NCBI GenBank assembly: GCA_017590115.1
Contig: JAGGNK010011225.1
Span: forward strand, 311,387 to 375,386
Length of the DNA stretch: 64,000 bases
Source: Montifringilla adamsi
Lineage: Eukaryota > Chordata > Aves > Passeriformes > Passeridae
Direction of reading: 5' to 3'
Shown: positions 1-13,500 of the stretch, piece by piece
Layout of the letters: each line of letters begins with the position of its first letter
How positions within the stretch are numbered: position 1 is the first letter of the stretch
Program-made: the position numbers and the translations under genes
Notes under the pieces: generated by a model
The model's database searches: none
What the model was told of the DNA's origin: nothing
Seen by the model: the letters and a program-made list of their open reading frames with translations, nothing else

Positions 1-3000
1 ATCTAGTTGGGAGTGAAACTGAAAAATAGTAGATATGGTTTCTTTACTTACAAAAAAATCTGTGAAGAAAAATAAGAGGAGATGGCAGTTGGGAAATTAC
101 AAGCTATTTTATTGGACCTCATTAGTATGAAAGGCTTTAAAATACATTTTGAGAGAGACAATATATAAAGACACAGAGGTAAATGAAAAATGGGATAAAG
201 TGCAACAGCAATTTAGCAAGAAGACACCATACAAATTATCCATATAGTTTTATTAGATGAGGTAAAAGATTTTGTGAACAAATTAGGTGTAATAGGTCTC
301 ATCTTTCAGGACTTTAGTAATGCATTTGACATCATGTTATACGCTATTAAGGAATCTGAGGACTAAGACGTTTTGCATAGTTAAAAAACAGCTAAAGGAG
401 AAGTAATAACAAGTAAGTGCCATTAAGAACAGATGTATCGAATCAATTAAGATTAGCAGTGGGTCTTCAGGATCCACTCTGGGGCTACTGTTGTCCTTCC
501 ATAGCTCTTCACCACTGTGACCAAGGTAGAAGAGCTCCTGCACATTCTAATGTCAGTAGAGCAGTGAAGCGATACAAATGGAGCAGCTTGAAGATGTGAG
601 CCAAAGAAATGGGGTAAGCAACAAGGCCTGGGGCAGAAAATAAAAATGTAACCTGGGAGATGACCCAGAAATGACAAATGAGGACTACAGTTGTCAATGA
701 AAGAGTGACAAAACAGGTAACGTGATGAAAAAGGCAAGTGAGGCCGTAGGACATGAGAATGGGGATTTCCAGTAGAATCTGGGAGACAAAGAGATTTCCC
801 ATCCAAAGACACTAACAGAGCTGAGCTGTTTAGCACAGCAAGAGAAGAGCTAACTAAGCATATAACTGCTGCCTAGAAATACCTTGAAGGAAGATACTTC
901 CAGGTAGAAGTAGTATTATCTAATTCAAGGAGCAACAAGAGCATTCTGAGGGAAGGTAGTGCACATGCCACACACTCATCCAGGCTGTACAGAATGGAAG
1001 CAGCTATAAGCCTATGAGTTTCTTAAACACTCTTCCAGACAGGGGAGTGGAGGCAAAATTACAGCCTTGGAGTTAGAGGTTAATACACAGCTGGAAGTAT
1101 CACATGCTGTAACACCCTCTACAACTGCCTGGACCCACTGCTTGCATCCACTGGTCACCGAGTGTCCTTTAGCTCTTCCACCATTAGTGTGGTACTGTAT
1201 TATCACTGCTTTGATGTTACTGGTTTCATTTTGGGGGACATATCCAACACACCATTCTGTTTTTCACGTACACTTTTCATTACAAAATCCACGTAAAACT
1301 AATTACACAGATAAAGGCTTTTGCGATAATGCAGGCTACTTGCAAGTGAAAATAAATAGAAGAATGTAGAGACCAAGATTATTTGAACAGCTAGGACTCA
1401 CCCAAATATAATGTTAATTAAGTATTTGGTCAAATAATTAATTAATAAGAATTATTTTGTGAAATAATTCAGGGCAAAGTGCAAAACTCTTCATAAATTA
1501 TTAGGTGCTTAGAAGAAGTATGTCAGATGGGTGCTCTAAAGAGAAATTTAACAGAAGCTGTATTTTTAGAACTTTTGCAGAGATGCATTTCTCCTGAAGA
1601 GAGTGAAAATTTGGCACTTCATATAAGCAGAGATGATCTGGCCCAAACATTCTTGTTTGCAGATGATGACTACTATATTATTCACTTTGTCTTGGCACAG
1701 TCAGTCAATAGAGGGAGTGCAGCAGAATAAAAAAGCCTTTTCTCTATTTGAGATAACATTTTTAGCACATTTAAGGAGAAATCTGAAGAACCATAGTAAT
1801 TTCTACACCCTAGAAAATGTGTTGTGCAGAGAGAAAAGGACAGAGAGGACATCAGTAGTTGCAAAATACAAAACAAAACACAGAAAAATGTCTCCAAAAA
1901 GGGAATGTGAAGTAATAACCCTTAAAATACATTATAAGAATGTATTTGAAAGAACCTTTCCAGGAAATAGCATCTGTTTATATCCATTAAGTTTACACTT
2001 ACTTGAAAACAAATCAGTGGATACTATACCAGGGATGCACCTAATCCTTGTATCCAAAATAATAAATTCAAGGGATTAGCAAGGACAACAGCATTTTTAT
2101 CAAACAGAATTAATTTGTATCCATCCTCACATTACCAGAAAAGTAGCTCTCTCCTAATTAGCAGATCTTGAACATTAACCTTTTGTCTTGACTGCAATCA
2201 CTTCGATTAGTGGTAATGTTCAGCCTCCTCAAAACTTCTTTCATAAATTGACTATTCCCATGGTAACAGCTGCTACTTTCATTCTACAAACACCAAGAAA
2301 ATGTGATTTCCCTTATATCACTTGGCCAGGCTGGGAGTGTAACTTTGGCCTTTGTCAATGCTTTTTTCAGATAAAACTGTTTATTCCAGAAGAAGAGGAA
2401 ACAGGTGCAAGCACAATTCAGGAAACAGTTGTTGACTAATCCACGAAGCAGGTTTGGCAATGCTTTGAAAGGAAGCTGTCAGACAGCCTACCTGCAATGC
2501 CAATGTGTTCTGTGGCTGCATGAGGGAATGACAAGCACATTCAACAGCAGCCACTAAACTTAAATCAGTATTTTCCATGGGTTGTTGTTTGGATGGTATT
2601 TTTTTTCTTTTTGCTTGTTTCTTCAGTGGTTCAACAAACAGTAGCAAGACATCAGCTTAATACCCCCACATGAATAGTTGAGAAATGTAAATCAAGGATT
2701 TTCATTCAAAGAACATTGAACTTTAGCCAAAAAGAACATCAATTCATTGCTGAGATGCTGACACAGATTTAATGATTGGTGTCTTCATCTTCAATGCTCA
2801 CATAGGTCTATAAACAAAGTCCTAATCTCAGATGAAGTGAATTCCCAAAGTACCGTCAACTTTGGTGGGACCAGCAAACATTCATAACAAAGGTACTTTT
2901 TCCCCAGCAAGTCATGCAAAATTTTTCTTAAAGTTTATCAAATCTGAGGCTTTTTCCAGAAAACCCATCTGTTGCATATGAACTCATCTGATACCTTTAC

Positions 3001-4305
3001 CTTCTTTGAAACTGATGGTTTCCAAGTCAATCTGTCAGGGTGAGAATGAATAAAGTGAGATTCACATGTACTTCTCCAGCAATTCACTGAAATAATCAAG
3101 TTTTCCCTTAGTCACAAATGTAAGATTCTGTCAGAAAATAGAACTGCAATTTTCCAAACTTAGAATTGCATGTTCAGTGCCTTAAATTGGTCTATAAAAT
3201 GCATTTTTAATTTTTTTATGAAATTTTTAGCATTCACATAAAGGACTGGCAGACAGCAAAGATACTGAAAAATTAAATACAACTCTAGAAGCCTTTATTT
3301 CTTCCTTCTCCTTAATTCCTCATTCACCCTTCCAGCACTGGACCAGGTGATTGCTTTCCTTGTCTTACATAGTTTTCATTCCAGGCATAACCAATCCGTC
3401 TTGTTAATTAGGCACTTTGAAAACCTGAACACCTTTTGGCATTGGGCCAACATTTTTAGCCAAAGACTATCAAGTGTTTGAGGACAAAAAAATCATGGAT
3501 CTGCTTTTATGAAAGTGAACAGTGGCTGAAATTGTGCAACCCACATAAACTCTGCTCATTCCAGCAGATGTTGAGATTGCTCGGAAATGGACTAATTTCT
3601 CACCCTCATGTCTGAGCATTTCTCCTGCTTCTATATCTGCAGATTTTGTTGCCATCAGAAGGTACCAAACCCAATTCCAACAGTAAAGGCCACAGCTTCT
3701 CCCACTGTAGCTGAAAAGGAAAATGTCACTAGGAATGAACAGGAGGCTGTAAATATACTACAAGCACTAAGCTGCTGTATTTATATTTACATGAGTATCA
3801 CACTGCATGCCATTCAGACTAAAAACCTCACTCTGACACAGGATCATAATCTAAAAGGGGCCAAATTAAACTTCTCAGTTCTGGGCACACATAGAGGAAG
3901 TCTGGGTTTGAGCGGGTATCCAGCATTTCAAGCTCACTTTTATTTTCACTCCAGCTCCAAAAAAAATATTGGTGAATAATCCAGAACTGCTCATCCAAGA
4001 AAGATTCCAAAGGCTTGCCAAGGTCCAGACTGCAGTCCATGGAAAAAACCAAGTGCACAGATTTGTTGGCAAGAGATGTCTCTATCCACGCTCAATTTGA
4101 ATGTGTTCTAGAGTGGTTCTCAAAAATGGAACAACCTTGGGAAAAGAAGTACGAAGGAATTAATTGAACCTGACCTGTGAACACTATGAATACCCCTCAA
4201 CTTTAATGGAAAGGAGCACCAAAACATAATTCAAGGTAAGCAAAGAAACAAAAAGTATTCAAAGTAACCAAAAAAATTACTGCAGACCAATGAAAAGGAG
4301 GAAAT
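1..4305. other. Intergenic, no gene recognised
   Basis: AT-rich DNA with scattered short open frames and no recognised domain, repeat or RNA gene. In human the gene on this side of C18orf21 is GALNT1; none of its coding sequence is seen here. Confidence 0.6.
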
Positions 4306-4420
4306 GGTTGGCTGTCAGAACCCAGGACGTCCCCCTGACGGTCCTGGATGGTCCGAGCCCCAGGTTGGCTGTCAGAACCCAGGATGTCCCCCTGATGGTC
4401 CTGGATGGTCCGAGCCCCAG
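4306..4420. repeat. Two-copy 57-bp tandem repeat (minisatellite)
   Basis: The unit begins GGTTGGCTGTCAGAACCCAG and ends GGTCCGAGCCCCA. Copy 1 is 4306-4362 and copy 2 is 4363-4419, differing mainly at C/T sites. The period is a multiple of three, so frames stay open on both strands across it. It is GC-rich against AT-rich surroundings. Confidence 0.9.
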
Positions 4421-5799
4421 CCAGGGGGCTTTGAAGCCCTGGCAGGGGGATCGGAAACTCTGGCATGCAGCCAAAGACCCCTGTGGCTTTGAGTTTGACC
4501 CATGGAACAAATTACCAGTTGGAAGGAAGGGTTGCCTGTAGGACTGGCAATATCATGCTAACAAAATTATTTTAGAGGACAACTCATGTCCTGATGCCAC
4601 AGCCCAGATCTGCAATCATGCTACAGGCACCAGGATTTTTAAGATATTACACCCACATCCCACAGTACTAGTCCACACCCTGTTTGGTGCCTTCCTCTGC
4701 AGTCTGGCCCATCTTCCTCAAGGGAGAGGGATGTGACTGTACCTGCATTGGCCCTGGAGTCAGGAGAGGCAGAGGAAGCAAGCAGTGCTCATTTTCCGCT
4801 TTCCTCAATGCTTGTTCTTTCTCTGCAGAAATGCACCAGAGCAGAGCGGCTGGACCTTAATGTTTTACAAGGATTTGTGGATAGTAGGGAGTTCAAGGAC
4901 TGGATAGCCCCAAGCTCGAAAGTCCCATACTGAAGAACGACAGAGAGGAGGGAATCCCAACTACAATGTTTTCCAAATTAAATCTTCAGAGGGTAAGTCC
5001 TGATTTCTCTCCCACCACCCCTGCAACAACATCAGCTCAGACCTCACAGGAAGCAGGCTAGGGGGGAGATCACTGTCCTGACCCATAAGTCCTATAAATC
5101 TCACTCACTCTTTGGCTCAGGAATATTAATACGATTGCCACATTTACTAAACTTGAAAAAAATAAATCAGTAATATGGGGGATTCAGTATGTTGGTTTGT
5201 CTTCACACTTCTTTTAAGTGTCTCCAACTCCTGGAAAGCAGTGCATCACAGACCCTTCCTACCTCATGCCAGGGAAAGATAAACAGCATCCCTGCATCGC
5301 TCTTTGACTTTTGAGGTTTTTTGCATGCTTTTACCATCTATTAATGAAACTTGTCCCACACCAATTGGTGAGTTAATTGCTGTCGAAGCAGATGGTAAGA
5401 CACGCCTGAAAAAAAATATTTGGCATCTTTATTTCATGTGAGGGGAATGTAAGAGGAAAATTATATATTTTCCATTTCCCGACAGCTGAAACAAAAGTTA
5501 AAGCAAGCTTTTACGATCAGCATAGTTTGAGGAACAATTACCCAGCTCCAGTGGATGCATACCTTGCATCTAGCTCCATCTAATTCCGTCTTCTGTGGTT
5601 TATTTGCCTCGTGGGCATGCCACGTGCGGGGGGGCTCATTGACTGACAGCATGATATCGAATCTGCTCCAGGCACTGGTGCTCAGAGAGCAGCACTGTGA
5701 AGCAATTCAAGATACCAAAACCAGGAGCAAACTCATAAGGTACTCATGATAAAAAGGTAACATTTTTTTCCATATTCCCTGCAGTTATCTTGGAGGGAT

Positions 5800-5865
5800 G
5801 CTGGCACAGTAACATCCTCACTGGGAAACTGTGCTGGTACAATAACATGCTCACTGGGAAACTGA
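5800..5865. repeat. Two-copy 33-bp tandem duplication
   Basis: GCTGGCACAGTAACATCCTC and GCTGGTACAATAACATGCTC start the two copies at 5800 and 5833. Both continue ACTGGGAAACTG. Confidence 0.88.
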
Positions 5866-6804
5866 GGGAAACTCCTCAGTGCTGACTTCCCAGTGTTGGC
5901 CACCTTACATATTCAAACAGAGATATAAAGAGCACAGCGTTATGAAAATTAACAACAGCACCAGAGGTCTGTGTGAGGATCAGACCTCAAAACCTGACAC
6001 TGCGGAAGAGATGCTGCATTGGAGCTATTCAGGCAGAAAGCTCCGCATTTGGAGAAGGAAGAAGAGCTTGCCAATTGGCATTCCAGCAGTTAGTTGCTGG
6101 CCAAGATTTTCAAGGTTGAACTTTATACCCATAGCTTCACAAAGGTCACACTTAGCAAACTGTTGGGGCTTAACAGAGCAAGGATGCATTTGACTCTTAT
6201 TCCAAGGGCCTTTCCTTGATATTAATATTGATGACAGTGGAACAAACATCTCAATAGTTGCTCAGAAAGGCCAATGCACAAATGTGCTATACTCAACATA
6301 TGGAAGAAGTCTGAAGCCTTTCAAACTACTTAATGAGAAAGCTGTGGATATCAACAGCAGAAGGAAAAATCTAAAAAATCTAAAATGGGAGGAAGAAGCC
6401 TATATCCTACCATGCTAATTTATATTGTTAGAGAGGAAAGTACATGGCAATGTTAGCTATGCTGAGGATTTTCAAAAGTTGAATTTATTTTTGGTTTTAT
6501 TTCAAAAATAGTGTTTCAATGAATATGCATCATGCTGGGCTTGTGGCACTGGAAGTGTGTTGATCACCATGGTACCTGAGCACTCAAGCCAATGATTAAC
6601 CAGCGGAGCAAATGAAACAGAAGCTGAGAGCCAAAATGCACTGTGACAAGCTCTTCACAGACCTTGTGTATGCCACAGCATCTCTGTCTAGAATTCCTTC
6701 AGGCTTTCCACTGTCTTCCCTGCTCTTAGAATAAACAGATCTTTTTTTCTAAACAGTGCCAAGGGATACAGAGATCTCAGACTGGCTCAGGAGAAAGGAG
6801 GAGA

Positions 6805-6848
6805 TAAAAAACCTCAACAAACAAACAAACCAAAAAAACCCCAAAACA
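6805..6848. repeat. A/C-rich simple repeat
   Basis: An AAAC/CAAA-type tract including CAACAAACAAACAAACC. Confidence 0.75.
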
Positions 6849-8526
6849 TAAATATTTTCATCAGGCAAGCAATGCTTAAGCACACAATAAGGAAAAAAAT
6901 AATTTTCAAAAAATAATTTAATTCATAAATTGATTATGAATTGACAAACTTTGTTACGTCTGCCCAGCTATCAACCTAGTCTTTAAAACTACTGTCCTGA
7001 AGAAGAAAAACAAGTCTTTGCTCGCTAAGGAAATGATCTTTCAAGGTACTGATACAGACTATACTTGAACACCGCTGTTAGCTTTATCTAATAATAATGA
7101 AAAGAATACATAAAAACATATGGCTATGTGCCTTCTTGAAAAAGACCAGAGATTGCATCAGCCCCTCTCTACACTCCAAATAACCAACAAGTTAACACAA
7201 CTCTGATGATGTTTGTTTAACATATGTATCACATACATACAACTAGTGTGAGCTTTTTATGGATTGGGATGCTTAAGCAGAGGCCTCTGGATTTTAGAAA
7301 AAAAAAATCTTCTGTTGAATTATCTACCCCTTGCTGTTTTGTTTTCTGCACAAAGTCTCTGAGGGGCACAGGAAAGCCAAGGGCTTTGCATGCAGGCCAA
7401 CTTGACAAAGGTTAAATCCTTTCAGTACTGCAGAATTGTGCAGCTATAATACAACCCTCACTGAAGAAGTTTCCTGCTTTCCATCACTAATCAAGGCAAT
7501 GATACTGCATTCTAATTAAATTGATGTCACGTGGAGTTTTTCCTCTTTACTGTAGCTGCTTCACACTTAGGAGGTAATTACATCCAGCTTATCCTTTAAA
7601 AGAGGAGTAGGTTTTAGGGACAAGGCCCCATTATCAGCAATGAAAATCCAAGTGCTCACTTCCTAGTGCAGTTAATATGTTGTGCCTCAGCAGCAGCAGC
7701 AACAGTTTTGAAGCAGACACGAAGCACTGCACCATCCACCTATATTTGACTGTGAAACTCTGGATTAAAGCTCACTCTAAGCATCAGCCTGATTCTGTTA
7801 CCTCTCCTGTGTCTAAATCATATCCATCACTGTCATCTCTAAAGATTCAGATCCTCTGTGCACTTCATCAGGCATTATAATCGAAGGTAATGAAAGACAT
7901 GTTTGTTTAGCTGTTGTAAATGGCTTTGAAGATCTTGGTTTCAGCCAGGATGATGAATTAAGGATGTCAGCTGGGCAAACAGTTTAATTTGGAATGAATC
8001 TAGCTAAAATGGATTACTGAAAAAGCAATATGGATTTTAAAAATTAATATTATTTCACATACTTCAGCAGTAAATATTTCACCCCTTCTTACCATCTGAC
8101 TCACCAGGCATAGAACTGGAAGAAGCAGCAATGACACCAGCTTCTCAAACACAAGACCAACTTAGGATACTATAAACAGGTGTGAAAAGCCACTTTTGCA
8201 GCAGGGAGTACAACCCTCAAACAGTTTATCCCTCAGCTGACTACATTTCTATCTAATAGCAATTCTGCAAAGCAGCCTGAACATGGTAATTAAAGTATTT
8301 TACAACAAAACTCAGAAACCAACAACTGCAAAGAACTATTCCATAACACCTTTATTTATTAGAAGTACCTGGCTTTTATTTTCCCTGGTGCATTTTCAGA
8401 TGAATTAAAATAATAACTTAAGGGGAGAAAAAATTATCTTTAAATAGTGGTGGGTTTTTTTTTCTTCTCCTAGGTAGTTTGGAGTTAGGAAGAATCCAAA
8501 ATAACAGCATGATTGTTGAAAATTAC

Positions 8527-8600
8527 AGGGTAAGGTTGGGAACCTCTAGAGGTCATCTAGTCCGGCCTTATGCTCAAATTAGTGCCACCTTAGAACAGAT
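8527..8600 (-). mobile_element. Short, diverged CR1 3' fragment
   Basis: GGTTGGGAACCTCTAGAGGT CATCTAGTCCGGCCTTATGC resembles the reversed CR1 end (groups of GGTTGGAAGGGACCTCTGGA type). Confidence 0.6.
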
Positions 8601-11600
8601 CATTCAGACTTAGAAGGGAAAGGAAATAACTTAAAGCAAATAGAAAAATTAAGTCTTCCTCCACCCCCTTTTGCACCAGAAGGAAAAAAATGCAAGGAAA
8701 TATTTTCTTGAAACATGTAGTTCTTCTGTGTTGTTTGTAAGGATGACCAACCTGGAAAACAGATTAAAGCTGCCACCTTTGGTTGACCTAGTTCCCTTTC
8801 TGCCTTGATGCAGGGAACATTTAGCACAACGTGTGGCAAACTCTGACTCAGTTGCCAGCACTGTTCAGCCACACTGCTGGCCAGAAAAGGCTGGGAACGC
8901 TGCATGTTCAGCTCCATGGACAGGGAAAACGCTCCATATCATTCATTAGCAGTTTGATCCAAGTTAATTAAGGAATGGAGCTGACAGCTGCTGAAGCAGG
9001 TTCCACCCCATCTTTTCCTGAGAAAGCAAGGCCTCCAGGGCAGGGCCTGGACTCCACAGCACAGAGGAATAGGGCGGGGGAACCTTGCAAGATCTCAGTG
9101 AAACCCAGATGACTCATCAGAAAGTAAAACGTTTCTATTTTGGCAAGAGGCTGAAATAGCAGCCCTGGGTTGTGCTGCAGCACAGCAATAAATGACCCTA
9201 AGTGCCCGAGACAAACTCTTGTGCACACTGACATTCCTAACAGCAGGGGCTATTTCACATCTCATTAAGCAAAGGGGTTTACATGACAATTAACACATTA
9301 ATTAGCAGCATCTTTTTCACAGGTGAAACTTTGGCTTGAGATTTCAACATTTTTAGACAACTGCTCTGTGAGTGAAAATTAAGGAATATTTTATTATGAC
9401 TCAAGGTGACAAGGACTTACAGGCAGAACTGGCATAGGAGTGTGTTTGTCTGTGTACTGAAGGACACTGCAACCTGGCAATGGCCTTTCCCATAACCTGC
9501 ATGGAAGGAGGGCCTCCTTGGACAATCTGCACCATGCCACTCCAAGCCCAGCCATTGGCATGGGCAAGGTGGCAGGCTGGCCACTTCATGAGATGACCAT
9601 AAACAAGCCTGATGTACCACAAAGTCACACAGGGACAAAGCAAGGCCTGGACCTCCAGGAGCAGTAGCAACCATTCCTCAGCCCCAGCCGCTGGCCTGTG
9701 TGGCTCCCCACTACAAAAATCCCTTTGATTGTATTTATAGAGACATAACACCACACAGCAACCCTGCTAATTTCACTGAAAATAGGCATCAGTTACAAGG
9801 GAATGTTTACTGCCCTACAGCTTCACATCCTAGATACAGAGTTAATAGTTTCTACCAGAGACCACTTTAAAGAAGAGTTGGCACAATTAAGCTGCATGAG
9901 TATTTCTCTCTGAGGTTTTTGTTCAATACCATCTTTAATTTCTACTGTCTTTTGAGATAATGAATTTACAAGCATACAAGAAGATGTAGAGTACTGGAAG
10001 TTAAATGAAAGGAATTAAAAATTGGAAACTGGAACTTGTAGCTTTCAAGATCAGATGGATTCTGATAGTCATTGGGTCCATTCCCTATCAAATGGATGTT
10101 ATCAACCCACAGGATATAGTGGCATGCTTTGTATACATTATCTTTCACCTCCCTCAGGTACATACTGCAAGGAAGCTGTGTTCTAAACAACATATAAACT
10201 AACAAAACTAACACTAATCTTTTACATGTTTTGGCACTCAAAGCATAGATAAATCACTGTGTCATAGCCTCACCTATGATACCACTTATAAATCCAAGCT
10301 CAGGAGGAGCACCAGATAACTTGTCCTTTAATTATCTTTTAAAAGCTGATGGTTTGTTTCAAAATATGTTTTATTTATTTTATTTATCGGCCTGCCTTGT
10401 TTCAAATGGGTACTGTCTGACTGACCTCTAGATACCCTTGCATTTGCTCTGTGATATCCCCAGAATGTCAATGCTTTGATTCTTCATCTTTCATTTCCCA
10501 AACATTTCTTATTGGTCACTTCTGGTAGTGGTGGCAGCTGAAGTGGAAGTTTATCTTCTGATAATCTGTACTGCTTTAATGGTTCCCAGCATCCTGAGGA
10601 TATTTTCCAAGTTTTATGGTGACACCAGCTGAGATCTTGGCAATAGAAAAGTGTTTCACATGTTTATTTTCTAACTTAGTCTCTTGTGTTTTTTTCTGCT
10701 TTCCCAAACCTCTGCCAGCCCCTTGATTTCTGTGGCTTAACACCTTTTGTTTTTACTGTATTCTTAGTGATCACTTTGCAGTATCTTTCTGATTAAAAAG
10801 CCTTTGAGAAACCAGAGGGCATTCCCACTATGCATCCAGAAATCTCTTAATAAATTTCTCCAAACCTTCAAATCACATTTGTCTAAAAACTGAGCAAAAA
10901 TCCCCTCTAAAAGGAACAACAATAGTCATATCTTTTTTATATATTTCTCTGTAAACTAGAGTCTAGGAACTGTAGCACATAAACCTTGTAAAATGATGAG
11001 CACGTTTCAAACAGTTCTAATACAAAACATGACACATAAAACAGGTCACTGGTTTTAGCATGTCTCCAAAATAACATATGCTTGGAAATGCTTATCCTTG
11101 TAGCATCACTATCCTCTTTTTTTCCGTGAGAAAATGAATCATGCAGAAGCATGCCTGAAAAAGCAAAATTCTCATATAATTTCTATCACTCACTCAGTGT
11201 GTTCATGACTTTTATACAGCTGACTGAACATTTATTATCTCATGTGAAACAGAAGCTGTGAGTTTGCTCACCTTTGTCACCTGCAGGATCTTTGAAATGC
11301 CTCCTCTGCTGTTTCTTCCAAAGAGTACGTCCCCGCATCTCCCAGTCCATTCCCGAGTCCACTGAACATGCAGACATCAATAAGTTCTGGCTAAGTTATC
11401 CTACGTAACTCTGAAGAAAAAAGGACAGACTTGCACATGCTGCAGAAGGTCTTCTTTACTCTCTTTGAAAATTTTGTTTTCTTGGTGGTCTGTCACAGTC
11501 AGGTCTCCGGTAGTAAACTGAACAACCTATCCTCCTGGCTCTTCTTTTCTTCTTTTTCTTTTCTGTAAACACATAATCAGGGCTTCAAATCCTTTAGGCA

Positions 11601-11621
11601 TCACAAACTGTATTTCTCTAT
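8601..11621. other. Intergenic, no gene recognised
   Basis: It contains a slightly GC-richer patch at about 9450-9700 and a homeobox-motif cluster at about 9260-9330 (CAATTAACACATTAATTAGC). No coding family is recognised. Confidence 0.5.
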
Positions 11622-11634
11622 TGCCCTCTACTGA
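11622..11634 (-). promoter_or_regulatory. CTCF-like core motif
   Basis: In the minus sense it reads TCAGTAGAGGGCA, matching 12 of 13 positions of the core CCASYAGRKGGCR. A small CpG-containing patch (11640-11715) follows. It is motif resemblance only. Confidence 0.4.
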
Positions 11635-13364
11635 CTGCTGGCTCACGCCGCCTTCCCGGAGAAGTGGCGAGCAACAGATACACGGTACGCGCTCCCCGCC
11701 GCCCTCCCCCGGATCGATAATGATACACGATGACCAAAAGTCAACACAAATCATTCTATTTTTTCCTTTGTTACAAAACACCAGGCAAGATTTACAGCCT
11801 GCTGGCCAGCCGTGGTAGCCACAAAGCTCTAAACAACAGAAGCGGGAAGCAGTTTGTAACACGGCTCTGCTAACGTGGGCTTTTTTTTTTTTTTTTTTTT
11901 TTGGTGAACAAAAGCCAGGAAAAAGTAGAGACGAATACGTTCTGCCTTGAAATGCGGATGAATTCATCCCACTGATGCCATAAATACTGTGCCGGGGATC
12001 TGAGGGCTGTCTGGTTTTAAGGGTTTGGTCCTGCCAGCACTGGATGCACAGAAATACTGCCTTTTGATGGGCGTTCTGCAGGAAGGGGCTCCTAGAGAGC
12101 CATGAATTTGGGGCCATGGTTTTTGGCCATTTCCTCCTTGTCTCTAATGCTTTGTTTAGCACATTCAGCACCGCACCTAATATGGGAAAGCCTCATGTGA
12201 GGGGACCGGGGATGAGACACATCGCCGTGTGTGTGGATGGCACTGGGAGTGGCTGGCTGCCCTGCTTTTTGGACAAAGATGATCTATAATGCAAAGAGAA
12301 TCCGGCAAACTAAGATAAAAAAAAGGAATGACCCAGTGTTTTCTCAGGAGCAGAAGGAGAAAAAAGTGTAAAAGCATTTTGGGCAGAATGGAAGACACTG
12401 AGGGAGAAAAAGCAGGGATAATAAAGAGTGTAAAAGTGAAGGGGGGGTGAATATAAATGAATCCTTTGCATTGTGTTAGTCACTGCTTAATAAGTACAGC
12501 ACATGCTGGTTAATCAGGTGGCTCAGGCATTTGTTCTCACAAGAAAAAGTTAATCCACGGTGCTGGTGCAGATGCTCTGGCCCACCTGCACCACTCCAGG
12601 GGCAGGGAGGAGTCAGGTCCCAGCTCCAGGCAAAAGAAGAAATCCCTAGCACATTAGCCTTTATCTAGGCAGAAGCTGGGAAAGCTCTATCTTGCCTCAC
12701 CATTCTTCCTCCACAAGCAACTTCCCTAGGGAATAAACGTGCTTAAAAAATTATAGACACAGACCCACCCCTCAAAAAAGCATTGGAATTATCTTTGCTT
12801 ACAGGTGTTCAAAAAGTACTTTCATTTTCCCTCGCCAGTATTAATAAATGGGAATACTTCATTTGCCAAAAAATCTGTTGACTGATGGACACTGGCTGTG
12901 TTTGGATATTACAATCTGCTCTTCCACTCAGAAAAGGTAGGAGTTCACTCAAAAATTAGGATCAACAAAGCCAGCAAAAAGGCAACAAAAATATAACATT
13001 GAAAGACTAATTGAAAAAATTAGTTTCATTAAAAAAATAGAGTCAGCAGAGGCCCTAATTGTACCTATTATGAACATTTCATTAACAAGTCCAGATTTAT
13101 TGACTGTGCAGTAAAGCGGTCTTAAAGGAAGCCTTGAAATTCCTTTTTCCCTTTGTTTTTCTATTTTTAAAGCCCTTGGCTACTCCATGTCAGAAAATAA
13201 GAAATAATTACATTTATTCAAATTCCTTGCTAGACTATCGAAGCCTCCTCAGCTGAATACCTCTCCTAAATGAACACCATTACCAATAGATCAAAGGATA
13301 AAAACGTCTAGCAAATGAGCAGGGCTGAGGGAATTAATAAAACACACATCAAACGGTAAAAAGC
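11635..13364. other. Intergenic upstream of C18orf21
   Basis: It contains a small GC-rich patch and a T22 run, then AT-rich DNA up to the G/T tract. No gene is recognised. Confidence 0.5.
11881..11902. repeat. Poly-T run of 22
   Basis: Uninterrupted T22 on the + strand. No AATAAA or coding relic is seen on its right side, so a retroposed tail is not supported. Confidence 0.9.
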
Positions 13365-13500
13365 TGAGGGTTTGGTTTTGGGGCTTTGCGGGGGGGGTGC
13401 AGGGGAGGTTTTTGGGGTTTTTTTTGTGGTTTTGGTAGGGGGTTGTTTCTTTGGGGGGGGGTTTGTTGTTTGGTTTTTTGTTTGGTTTTTTTTTTTTTTT
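13365..13500. repeat. G/T-rich low-complexity tract
   Basis: It has at least five runs of four or more G on the + strand, two of them eight or more, separated by T-rich spacers and ending in poly-T. G-quadruplex formation is possible. It lies about 750 bp before the C18orf21 ATG. Confidence 0.85.

Larger units (their letters stand above)
4421..8526. other. Intergenic, no gene recognised
   Basis: Apart from the 33-bp duplication and one A/C-rich tract, nothing supported is seen. The piece at about 7490-7620 has dense ATTA-type and GTAATTA motifs and might be a regulatory element; this is inference only. Confidence 0.5.

Noticed and set aside
1527..1730. 67-codon frame with a fairly natural composition (LLQRCISPEESENLALHISR)
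   Set aside because: No family recognised, no convincing splice or promoter context, and length within chance for this window.
11903..12120. Possible retroposed copy ending in the T22/poly-A run
   Set aside because: No poly(A) hexamer, no coding similarity and no clear target duplication were found.
11527..12171. 214-codon minus-strand frame
   Set aside because: It runs through the T22 tract (a poly-Lys run) and has no recognisable domain; chance read-through is more likely.
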